NCBI GenBank assembly: GCA_013374385.1
Contig: QBUR01000094.1
Coordinates: 1-5,141, forward strand
Source of the DNA: Candidatus Methanocomedens sp.
GTDB taxonomy: Archaea; Halobacteriota; Methanosarcinia; Methanosarcinales; Methanocomedenaceae
Length of the DNA stretch: 5,141 nucleotides
Direction: 5' to 3'
Shown here piece after piece: positions 1-5,141 of this stretch. The translations under genes and the position numbers were made by a program. The stretch's first letter is position 1; each line of letters begins with the position of its first letter. The notes under the pieces are model-generated. The model was not told where the DNA came from. It saw nothing but the letters and a program-made list of their open reading frames with translations, and searched no databases.

Positions 1-1
1 T

Positions 2-910
2 ATAGCTTTTGCAGATTATAATTCCAGATTCAGTCCGGGAAAAAGATCGAGTCTTGTCAAAGAATTCGTCAATAACGACTTCGGACCCGTATCAGTATTT
101 TCATGTAAGGATCCACTTGAGAAGAATCTCGACCAGGCAACGCCGGAATATCTATCCAGTGTTCATTCAGCTATTGAGCATATAAAAACATCTACAGGGT
201 TTGCTCCTCATATTGTGGGATTATGTCAGATGGGATATTTCAATGCATGGAACCTAGCTGATAACCCTGATGATGCCAATACTTTTGTACTCGCAGGCGC
301 TCCATTTGATCCGCGTCAGGGAGACAACGCCATACAGGAAATTGCCGACAATGTATCTATGCAGGATATCGAAGATTATCTTAAACTGAGCGGGAATAGC
401 ATGTCGCCCCAGAGGATGGCTATGAGCTGGCGGTTGATGGGGGATCCCTATTATTATATTGGTGCTTATAACACAGCCAATATTGCAAGCAGACATGTAA
501 ATCTGTTCCAGCAGATGTTGGATGACAATTTCAGTACTGAGCGGGATTATGTATTCAAGAGCTGGATGGACAAGGATGTGGTTTCAGCTATTCCCGGTGG
601 ATTGTATAAAGATCTCTTTTCGTTTTTCAAATTTGGAACAAAAGCCGAGTGCATTGCTGATAAGGATTTTTCAAGGATCACCTGTCCCACGGCTGTCCTT
701 TCTGGCGGCAAGGACGATATCAGTCCTGTCGAGACCTGTGTTGCAATATTCGATTACATAAGTAGTGTAATCAAAACCCATTTCCACAACCCTCTTGTAG
801 GGCATGCAGGGATATACAACTCTGAAAAAGCCATTACCGAAAATCATGATAAAAATAATTGGCAGGCCATCATGCACTGGATGAATGAAAATAGCAGGTA
901 CCACAAATAA
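2..910 (+). CDS. PHA depolymerase/synthase-like alpha/beta hydrolase, C-terminal part (5' end outside window)
   Basis: The reading frame is open from the left edge, so these are the last 302 residues of a longer protein. A GTG at 215 would cut off conserved sequence and is not the start. The fragment looks like the catalytic half of the PhaC/PhaZ/DUF3141 group, which uses a cysteine nucleophile to make or cleave polyhydroxyalkanoate-type esters. The likely triad is Cys75 (in HIVGLCQMG), Asp238 or Asp239 (in GGKDDISP) and His268 (in LVGHAGIY). The Cys-Asp and Asp-His spacings (about 163 and 30) are close to those I recall for PHA synthases and intracellular depolymerases. The segment LAGAPFDPR and the NIASRH segment recall intracellular PhaZ more than PhaC, and the DDIS motif also fits PhaZ. 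No signal peptide or membrane segment is visible in this part. It converges on the transhydroxylase-like operon and shows no functional link to it. The substrate is not certain; the superfamily call is firm, the depolymerase call is not. Confidence 0.78.
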   Translation: MAFADYNSRFSPGKRSSLVKEFVNNDFGPVSVFSCKDPLEKNLDQATPEYLSSVHSAIEHIKTSTGFAPHIVGLCQMGYFNAWNLADNPDDANTFVLAGAPFDPRQGDNAIQEIADNVSMQDIEDYLKLSGNSMSPQRMAMSWRLMGDPYYYIGAYNTANIASRHVNLFQQMLDDNFSTERDYVFKSWMDKDVVSAIPGGLYKDLFSFFKFGTKAECIADKDFSRITCPTAVLSGGKDDISPVETCVAIFDYISSVIKTHFHNPLVGHAGIYNSEKAITENHDKNNWQAIMHWMNENSRYHK

Positions 911-920
911 ACCAGTGACA

Positions 921-992
921 CAGGAGGCTGTCCGGGAATAGGTATTTTTTCTAAAATAACGTGGAGTTGGGGGGGTCTCGGACAGCCTCCTG
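921..992. repeat. 72-bp intergenic inverted-repeat unit (MITE-like, or bidirectional hairpin)
   Basis: The left arm CAGGAGGCTGTCCG (921-934) is a perfect 14-bp reverse complement of the right arm at 979-992. The pairing extends inward to 937/976 with one G-T pair, giving a 17-bp stem around a 38-base centre. The centre holds a smaller hairpin, TATTTT (943-948) against AAAATA (953-958), and a G run (969-975). The unit sits between two convergent stop codons, ending one base before the stop of the small-subunit gene. Neither outer arm is followed by a T run, so it is not a standard intrinsic terminator. Short GC-rich ends near CAGGAGGCTGTCC resemble insertion-sequence termini, so a miniature element is possible. 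The flanks GTGAC and GTTAC differ at one position and are weak evidence for a target duplication. Confidence 0.6.
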
Positions 993-993
993 G

Positions 994-1821
994 TTACGCT
1001 CCTCCCATTTCCATTGGAATATCACCAAGCCCATGATCAATATCGGTTATTATGCCAGCAACAGTTTTGGTGTTGCCATCTTTTTCCAGAGTCAGGGTAT
1101 AGGTTCTGTCATCTTCCAGTTCCTTAAACCAGAAATCTCCAAAATTATTCGTTGCAGCCGTGAAAGTTGCTCCGGACTCGTCATCCTTCATGGTGCAGGT
1201 TGCGCCAATAATAACCTCTTTTTCAGCTGGATCGTAAAGCGTACCGGCAACGAACTTTTTGGGCAGGGATTTATAATAAACCCGCGACTTTGTGCCAGCC
1301 TCAGGATTAATTATTTCCGCTTCACTGATAAATTCTTTAAAGTCATCTTCTTCACCAAAACGAAGAGCCTCTGTCGGGCACTGGTCAACACAGCGCGGTA
1401 CCGTCCATTCGGGATCATTATCAAGGAGATGAGTGCAACCGGTACATTTCTGGGCAATATTCAACTGTTCATTAAAGAATATTGAATTGTGCGGGCAGGT
1501 GTCAGCACAAATTTTGCATCCTGTACATTTTACAGGATCAATGATCACTATGCCGTCATCCCGTTTATAGATCGCATCAACCTTGCATTCATCAATGCAG
1601 GGCGCATCATCACAATGATTGCACATGATGGGAGTATAGGTAACTTTGACGTGGGGTACATGGCCACGTATAACCTCGGTTATTCCAATCCAGAACTGCC
1701 CCGTATCAGGCTGTGGTTTGGCGTAAGGAGTCCAGTCATTGGCAACATGTTCATCTTTGCATGCAATCTGGCAGCAATAGCAGCCGTTACAAAGAGCTAG
1801 GTCTACGGTAAATACTTTCAT
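994..1821 (-). CDS. Ferredoxin-type Fe-S subunit of a transhydroxylase-like molybdo/tungstoenzyme, four [4Fe-4S] motifs plus C-terminal beta-sandwich
   Basis: This 275-residue protein is the electron-transfer partner of the large subunit encoded just upstream. Its cysteines form four sets: 11/14/17/21 (with an extra Cys16), 67/70/75/79, 99/102/105/109 and 126/129/144/148. This is the pattern of the DmsB/PsrB/NrfC Fe-S subunits, so four [4Fe-4S] clusters are predicted. Residues 1 to about 165 are the ferredoxin domains. From about 176 (GTKSRVYYKSLPKKFVAGTL) a small beta-rich domain of the transthyretin/carboxypeptidase-regulatory type follows (NNFGDFWFKEL), as in the pyrogallol transhydroxylase small subunit, which as I recall has nearly the same length. 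There is no Tat signal or membrane segment, so it is likely cytoplasmic. The start codon overlaps the stop of the large-subunit gene in TAATG and is served by a strong Shine-Dalgarno. I recall the Pelobacter acidigallici homologue as lacking the third cysteine set; here it is intact. Confidence 0.93.
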   Translation of the reverse strand: MKVFTVDLALCNGCYCCQIACKDEHVANDWTPYAKPQPDTGQFWIGITEVIRGHVPHVKVTYTPIMCNHCDDAPCIDECKVDAIYKRDDGIVIIDPVKCTGCKICADTCPHNSIFFNEQLNIAQKCTGCTHLLDNDPEWTVPRCVDQCPTEALRFGEEDDFKEFISEAEIINPEAGTKSRVYYKSLPKKFVAGTLYDPAEKEVIIGATCTMKDDESGATFTAATNNFGDFWFKELEDDRTYTLTLEKDGNTKTVAGIITDIDHGLGDIPMEMGGA

Positions 1822-4436
1822 TATTTATCACCTCCATCAACAATCCAGGCATCGAAACGAAGGCCTGCTGCCGCATCATATTTTCTTGCAAACGCATCGG
1901 GAAAATCTCTTCTCCATCCATCCATCTCTTTGCCACTCACTCTTTGAACCTCAACGAGATACCCACCGGCGATCTGACCGACGCAATTATCAGAGGTGAC
2001 TGCTCCTGGGGTGATGGTGTTGATTGCACCGCCACGCTCGATTTCACCGGTTTTGATGGGATCGTGTCTGGCGCCGTGGTCAACATATGCCACTCCCGGT
2101 CGAACTCGTTCCGTCAGGTATGCACCAGCGAGAACAATACCACGTTCATTAAAAACCTTGACAATATCTCCGGATTTTATACCACGTTTTTCGGCCTCGG
2201 AGGGATGCATCCAGCATGGCTCGTATTTATAGCCATCGGGGCCTGTAACCTTCATTGTCGGGGTTTCACGGGTCCAGGTAATATCATCGCACTGTGCGTG
2301 CACGCGCCAGCGCCCGTGGTTGGACATAATCAGCAGCGGAAACATCTTGGCCCGATGACTGGAGAGACGCTCATCATGGTTGTGGCTTTTCTCTATCCAT
2401 TTAGGTATAGGACCACGTTCCTTGTCATGAGGATACGCCTTAGCCAGTGCTTCTGAATAAAACTCCAGTTTACCTGTAGGGGTGTTGAGGGGCTTTCCTT
2501 CAGGATCATTGTAAAATTCGCGAAATCCTGGAGGGTCATCTTCCCAGTCAGGAGCAGTTGGGTAAATCCAGTAGCTCTTCTCCTGCAGCTGTTCCCAGGA
2601 TACGAGCTTTTCTCCACCCATATAACCCCATATCAGTTTCTGCAGATCTTCGGTTGTCTTACCCTCAGTCATCTGTTGTTCAATACCTTCAAACCTCTTG
2701 GCAACTTCCAGAACGCATTCAGCATCACTTTTTGACTCACCAATGGGCTCAATCGCTTTTTCAGTGATCATGATATTGGGCTGCATAGTGCCTTGACGAA
2801 TGTTGGTTACGATATCATCTACCTCCATATGGGTATTGGCAGGAAGGATGATATCAGCGTAGAGGCAATCGTTTTCCAGCCAGGGATGTTGGGCAACGAT
2901 GCATTCTACCTGTGAACTCTGCATGGCCAGTTGAGTTTCGTGGCCGTAATTCCAGCAGGTGATTCTACATGGGCTGTCAGTCCATATCATATGGATTTTT
3001 GAACCCTTTTCTTCCTTGGGAATCGGGAAGGTGTACTCGACAAATTGATCATGGACCAGGGCATTTTGGGCTCCGGTTCCTCTGAATGTGATTGGCTCGT
3101 CGGAGAGAATCGCATTTTGAATAAGCGTTTTAGGGATAACCTGTTGCTGCCAGGCACTTACTGCACTGAGGACTGGTAGGGCGATACGTTCCTCAATCTC
3201 AGGATTCCAGAAGAAAGTTCCACCTAGACCTTCTGCGCGGGGCAGGCCAAAATAGGTGAACTGGTGCTGGTGAACACCAGGGCCACCAAGACCCTGCATG
3301 CCAAGCAGAATGCACTCCAGTCGAGCAGGTTCATGGGAGAATGGTCCTCGAATAAAACCGCCACCAAAGTAATGGGCGATAGAAGTCGTCTTGTCTGCAA
3401 ATTCCCTGGCCAGTGCTTTGATTGTCCATACCGGCACACCACATTTTCCAGCTGCCCATTCCGGGCTTTTAGGTATATCATCTTCTTTGCCCAGCACATA
3501 GTCGGCAACTTTATCCATACCAACCGTATGGGTTTTAACATATTCCTTGTCGTAGGTACCTTCGGTGAGCCACATGTATATGATGGCAAGCTGAAGCGCT
3601 GCATCAGTATTGGGTAGCACAGGTATCCACTTGTCGGCATGAATGGCCGCGCCATAGTTACAGTCAGGACAGATATAAACCTGGTCAATACCGACCTCGG
3701 TGAAAAAGTAACAGAGCCGGCTTGCAAACTGACCTACAAAACCCCAGGGGGTAGTCTCCGGATCACAACCCCAGAAGAGCACCATGTCGGAATTTTCAAT
3801 GGTGTCTTTTACAATATTGGCGGCAGGGTACATTATACCTTGAGCACCCTGTCCCCACACATGTTTAGCTCCCCAGTACCAGCCCTCCCAGCTATCAGGA
3901 TTTCTGACCTGCAGGGTGAATCCTCCTAGATATTCCAGCAGCACTCCTGGATGACCGTGGGGAGTATTGATCGTTTTGCACTCGCCATGTCCATCTCCCT
4001 GCATCAGGATGGCATTGTAACCATATTCTTTGTGTACACGTCGTATTTCACCGGCTATAAGGTCGGCAGCTTCATCCCAGGAAACCCTGACGTATTTTGA
4101 CTTTCCACGGTTTTGCGTGTTGCGTTCACCGTTTGGATCCCAGTCAACCCTTTTCATTGGGAACTGGATTCGGTTTGGGGAATAGACACGCTTCTTATAG
4201 GCTAAAGAGAAGGGGCCCGGTAGAGACTTCCATGTGGGTTCAATGGTTTTGCCATTTCGCTCCATCTTCCACTGTCGAATGTCTTCTTTTTTGTATTTCC
4301 ATCCATATTGCATTGGACGGATACGGACAATTTTTCCGTCTTTGACATCTACCATTCCTTCGGCACCACCACCGAAGTAACCGCCGAGGCCAAGGGCTCT
4401 CAAGACTGTCTTGTCTTTAGTTTTGATAGGTTTCAT
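1821..4436 (-). CDS. Pyrogallol transhydroxylase-like catalytic subunit (DMSO reductase family, Mo/W-bis-pterin enzyme)
   Basis: This 871-residue protein is a member of the DMSO reductase family of bis-molybdopterin enzymes. It closely follows the large subunit of pyrogallol-phloroglucinol transhydroxylase in length and landmarks, notably FPMKRVDWDPNGERN (92-106) and NPDSWEGWYWG (179-189). By comparison with what I remember of the Pelobacter acidigallici structure, Ser182 is the likely metal ligand, with Asp181 and His150 in the active site. The first cysteine is Cys153, so the N-terminal [4Fe-4S] motif of formate dehydrogenase-type relatives is absent, as in transhydroxylase. The pterin-binding C-terminal domain spans about 698-830 (PLLIMSNHGRWRVHAQ, RGGAINTITPGA). 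Residues from about 832 form an extension. There is no twin-arginine signal, so the enzyme should be cytoplasmic. The start has a good Shine-Dalgarno (AGAGGAGA, 4446-4453). The substrate cannot be read from sequence; resorcinol hydroxylase-type or dehydroxylase activity is equally possible. Use of Mo or W is also open. Confidence 0.93.
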   Translation of the reverse strand: MKPIKTKDKTVLRALGLGGYFGGGAEGMVDVKDGKIVRIRPMQYGWKYKKEDIRQWKMERNGKTIEPTWKSLPGPFSLAYKKRVYSPNRIQFPMKRVDWDPNGERNTQNRGKSKYVRVSWDEAADLIAGEIRRVHKEYGYNAILMQGDGHGECKTINTPHGHPGVLLEYLGGFTLQVRNPDSWEGWYWGAKHVWGQGAQGIMYPAANIVKDTIENSDMVLFWGCDPETTPWGFVGQFASRLCYFFTEVGIDQVYICPDCNYGAAIHADKWIPVLPNTDAALQLAIIYMWLTEGTYDKEYVKTHTVGMDKVADYVLGKEDDIPKSPEWAAGKCGVPVWTIKALAREFADKTTSIAHYFGGGFIRGPFSHEPARLECILLGMQGLGGPGVHQHQFTYFGLPRAEGLGGTFFWNPEIEERIALPVLSAVSAWQQQVIPKTLIQNAILSDEPITFRGTGAQNALVHDQFVEYTFPIPKEEKGSKIHMIWTDSPCRITCWNYGHETQLAMQSSQVECIVAQHPWLENDCLYADIILPANTHMEVDDIVTNIRQGTMQPNIMITEKAIEPIGESKSDAECVLEVAKRFEGIEQQMTEGKTTEDLQKLIWGYMGGEKLVSWEQLQEKSYWIYPTAPDWEDDPPGFREFYNDPEGKPLNTPTGKLEFYSEALAKAYPHDKERGPIPKWIEKSHNHDERLSSHRAKMFPLLIMSNHGRWRVHAQCDDITWTRETPTMKVTGPDGYKYEPCWMHPSEAEKRGIKSGDIVKVFNERGIVLAGAYLTERVRPGVAYVDHGARHDPIKTGEIERGGAINTITPGAVTSDNCVGQIAGGYLVEVQRVSGKEMDGWRRDFPDAFARKYDAAAGLRFDAWIVDGGDK
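1828..1835 (-). promoter_or_regulatory. Strong ribosome binding site for the small subunit, inside the large-subunit gene
   Basis: On the minus strand GGAGGTGA precedes the ATG at 1819-1821 by six bases and is complementary to the 3' end of 16S rRNA over eight bases. It lies within the last codons of the large-subunit gene. With the TAATG stop/start overlap it supports translational coupling of the two subunits and fixes the small-subunit start. Confidence 0.9.
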
Positions 4437-4445
4437 CGATATGTA

Positions 4446-4453
4446 TCTCCTCT
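4446..4453 (-). promoter_or_regulatory. Ribosome binding site of the large subunit
   Basis: AGAGGAGA on the minus strand lies nine bases upstream of the ATG at 4434-4436. It supports this start over the next in-frame methionine, Met28, which would remove the first strand of the pterin-enzyme fold. Confidence 0.8.
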
Positions 4454-4490
4454 TGGTACTGGTTGTGGGGACCTGTTTTCAGAACGTCCT

Positions 4491-4496
4491 ATTAAA
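4491..4496 (-). promoter_or_regulatory. Possible -10 element upstream of the transhydroxylase-like operon
   Basis: TTTAAT on the minus strand matches the sigma-70 -10 consensus at five of six positions and lies 54 bases before the large-subunit start. The sequence 17 bases further upstream (TCCCAT) is a poor -35, so if this is a promoter it probably needs an activator. I saw no GG-N10-GC sigma-54 pattern at the TTGC sites in this gap. Confidence 0.25.
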
Positions 4497-4520
4497 TGAG
4501 AAGCAATTGATGTATGGGAA

Positions 4521-4532
4521 ATTACATGCAAT
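4521..4532. promoter_or_regulatory. Candidate operator copy 1: ATTACATGCAAT, upstream of the large-subunit gene
   Basis: This 12-bp near-palindrome (ATTRCATGYAAT type, one unpaired position pair) is repeated exactly, in reverse orientation, at 5066-5077 upstream of the HesB-like gene, and with one change at 4588-4599. It lies 25 bases upstream of the possible -10 element, a usual place for an activator or repressor site. The regulator is unknown. Confidence 0.45.
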
Positions 4533-4587
4533 GATGGTAATTACACACCACACCCTTTGCAACTGGGTAGCATAAACCGTAACTCAT

Positions 4588-4599
4588 ATTACATGAAAT
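4588..4599. promoter_or_regulatory. Candidate operator copy 2: ATTACATGAAAT
   Basis: It differs from the copy at 4521-4532 at one base and has the same orientation. The two copies are 67 bp apart, about 6.4 helical turns. It starts just after the end of the HesB-like gene (stop at 4610-4612), so it is intergenic and in a position to act on the downstream operon. Confidence 0.35.
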
Positions 4600-4609
4600 C
4601 TTTTTTTTT

Positions 4610-5020
4610 TCAATATTTATTCTGCATCATTCTCCTGGCTCTGATTCGCTGGCCGGTGGGACATGGGTTTTCACAAGTGGTGCAGACCCCCGAGCATGGT
4701 GTCCCACCTCGGGTGCCGCAGCCATAACCACAGGTTCCGCAACCCAGGGGAGGGTGGATCCCCTTGCCGCTTAACCGGAAACTGAAACCGTCGCTGTCAA
4801 TTCTAATGGGGCCGAATTTCTTCAGTAAAAGGCGATCGATAATATAGGTGACCCCGGCAACTTCAAATATCTGATCGGACGGTAAGGTGTCTTCGAGAAC
4901 AATACCGAAGGAACGCATACCACAGCCGCCCATTTTAAGAAAAATTCGCACTGTGCTTTTTTTTTCACCTTGCAAGTGTTCAACCATTGCTCTGGTTGCT
5001 TTAGGTGTGACTGTAATCAA
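4610..5020 (-). CDS. A-type iron-sulfur carrier-like protein (HesB/IscA family) with cysteine-rich C-terminal tail
   Basis: This is a 136-residue protein. Residues 1 to about 85 have the HesB/IscA fold pattern: MITVTPKA at the start, RIFLKMGGCG around Cys33, and FEVAGVTYIIDRLLLKKFGPIRID in the middle. A-type proteins carry Fe-S clusters or iron to target proteins in the cytoplasm. Instead of the usual CGCG end, the tail (residues 94-120) has seven cysteines at 94, 97, 101, 109, 113, 116 and 120, followed by a basic end. Cys94 and Cys97 probably replace the usual C-terminal pair. The start is TTG at 5018-5020, chosen because MITVT is the family's typical N-terminus, a GAGG sequence lies six bases upstream, and an in-frame TGA lies a short way further up with no ATG or GTG between. 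It stops at TGA (4610-4612). It lies 173 bp upstream of the Fe-S enzyme operon in the same orientation, so cluster supply to that enzyme is possible but unproven. Confidence 0.85.
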   Translation of the reverse strand: MITVTPKATRAMVEHLQGEKKSTVRIFLKMGGCGMRSFGIVLEDTLPSDQIFEVAGVTYIIDRLLLKKFGPIRIDSDGFSFRLSGKGIHPPLGCGTCGYGCGTRGGTPCSGVCTTCENPCPTGQRIRARRMMQNKY

Positions 5021-5026
5021 TGATAA

Positions 5027-5031
5027 CCTCG
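5027..5031 (-). promoter_or_regulatory. Ribosome binding site deciding the TTG start of the HesB-like gene
   Basis: CGAGG on the minus strand ends six bases before the TTG at 5018-5020. It is modest in strength, but it is the only suitable Shine-Dalgarno near a start codon that gives the family's expected N-terminus. Confidence 0.55.
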
Positions 5032-5054
5032 TATATTCAATGGCTGGTGCTCAT

Positions 5055-5064
5055 CTGTATACAG
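5055..5064. promoter_or_regulatory. Perfect 10-bp palindrome CTGTATACAG (candidate operator)
   Basis: This perfect dyad lies 34 bp upstream of the HesB-like start. It matches the general GntR-family operator form (yGT...ACr) and shares CTGT-N2-ACAG with a second dyad centred 44 bp away. It is not a LexA box of the CTGT-N8-ACAG type. The regulator is unknown. Confidence 0.4.
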
Positions 5065-5088
5065 TATTGCATGTAATGTGGTTGTCAA
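5061..5088 (-). promoter_or_regulatory. Possible sigma-70 promoter for the HesB-like gene
   Basis: A perfect TTGACA (-35) reads on the minus strand at 5088-5083. With a 16-base spacer the -10 would be TACTGT (5066-5061), three of six matches. The -35 is good but the -10 is weak. A second TTGACA at 5105-5100 has no acceptable -10 at the usual spacing. Confidence 0.3.
5066..5077. promoter_or_regulatory. Candidate operator copy 3: ATTGCATGTAAT, upstream of the HesB-like gene
   Basis: It is the exact reverse complement of the 12-bp motif at 4521-4532. It lies between a consensus -35 hexamer (TTGACA, minus strand, 5083-5088) and the weak -10 region near 5061-5066, so a bound protein would directly affect transcription of the HesB-like gene. 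Confidence 0.45.
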
Positions 5089-5097
5089 TATACATGT

Positions 5098-5109
5098 CCT
5101 GTCAACAGG
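5098..5109. promoter_or_regulatory. Dyad CCTGT-CA-ACAGG (candidate operator)
   Basis: Five-base inverted arms flank a two-base centre. The inner ten bases (5099-5108) have the same CTGT-N2-ACAG form as the palindrome at 5055-5064. It lies 11 bases before the ATG of a possible plus-strand gene, where a bound protein would block that gene's transcription or initiation. Confidence 0.35.
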
Positions 5110-5120
5110 TCGGAAAATAT

Positions 5121-5141
5121 ATGAAAGTAATAGAGCAGGTG
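5121..5141 (+). CDS. Possible 5' end of a divergent gene (first seven codons)
   Basis: ATG at 5121 opens a frame (MKVIEQV) that runs off the right edge. A weak AGGT (5107-5110) lies ten bases upstream. A poor sigma-70 pair can be drawn on the plus strand: TTGCAT at 5067-5072 and TATACA at 5089-5094, with a 16-base spacer. Seven codons do not allow an identification. The dyads upstream would fit an autoregulated regulator gene, but that is speculation. Confidence 0.3.

Noticed and set aside
961..1485. Plus-strand open frame of 174 codons
   Set aside because: It lies opposite the small-subunit gene and has no recognisable domain or ribosome binding site. The minus-strand frame has clear Fe-S motifs.
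1944..2456. Plus-strand open frame of 170 codons, and similar ones at 3264-3617 and 3639-3929
   Set aside because: All lie opposite the large-subunit gene, whose minus-strand frame is continuous and conserved. They look like antisense shadows.
3224..3727. Minus-strand open frame of 167 codons in another frame
   Set aside because: It is inside the large-subunit gene, on the same strand but out of frame, and no conserved motif is visible.
4362..4436. Twin-arginine or other export signal on the large subunit
   Set aside because: The first 25 residues include a short hydrophobic stretch (VLRALGLGGYFGGG) but no RR motif, and the homologous transhydroxylase is cytoplasmic.
4601..4610. Run of ten T residues on the plus strand as an intrinsic terminator
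   Set aside because: No stable GC-rich hairpin precedes it on the plus strand, and the flanking genes are on the minus strand, where it is an A run after the stop.
4610..4612. TGA stop of the HesB-like gene read as selenocysteine, since HesB-like selenoproteins exist
   Set aside because: Read-through would add only Lys-Lys-Lys-Asp-Phe-Met before TAA. No CxxU-type motif is at the site, and the cysteine-rich tail is already complete upstream.
5055..5064. LexA (SOS) box
   Set aside because: The half-sites CTGT and ACAG are separated by two bases rather than the eight of the known gammaproteobacterial LexA box.

Overview
The window holds a compact anaerobic-metabolism locus. Judged by eye, the base composition is moderate. 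A cytoplasmic-type molybdenum/tungsten enzyme of the pyrogallol transhydroxylase group, a four-cluster ferredoxin-like partner and a PHA-type hydrolase together suggest a strictly anaerobic bacterium. A Desulfobacterota (sulfate-reducer-like) host is my best guess. That placement rests on gene content only; there is no rRNA or other phylogenetic marker here.

Layout, left to right. Bases 2-910 (+) are the C-terminal 302 residues of an alpha/beta hydrolase related to PHA depolymerases/synthases, cut by the left edge. It converges on a minus-strand operon. The 83-bp gap between the two stop codons (911-993) is filled by a 72-bp inverted-repeat unit with 14-bp perfect ends. The operon has a large catalytic subunit (1821-4436, 871 aa) followed by a small iron-sulfur subunit (994-1821, 275 aa). 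The two overlap by one base in a TAATG stop/start junction. Upstream, in the same orientation, is an A-type (HesB/IscA-like) iron-sulfur protein of 136 aa with an unusual cysteine-rich tail (4610-5020). The last 21 bases may begin a divergent plus-strand gene.

How the genes may work together. The large subunit lacks the N-terminal Fe-S cysteine motif and carries a serine as the likely metal ligand. The small subunit has the same fold order as the transhydroxylase small subunit (ferredoxin domains followed by a beta-sandwich). However, it keeps all four [4Fe-4S] cysteine sets, whereas my recollection of the Pelobacter acidigallici protein is that it has three clusters. I infer that this enzyme exchanges electrons with an external partner, as a hydroxylase or dehydroxylase acting on a phenolic or other hydroxylated compound would, rather than performing a closed transhydroxylation. 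The HesB-like protein could help load clusters, but that is only inferred from proximity.

The most useful non-coding observations are two. A 12-bp near-palindrome (ATTACATGCAAT) occurs upstream of both the operon and the HesB-like gene. A pair of CTGT-N2-ACAG dyads lies in the upstream region shared by the HesB-like gene and the putative divergent gene. Together they suggest local co-regulation. I found no tRNA, rRNA, CRISPR array, transposase gene or origin.
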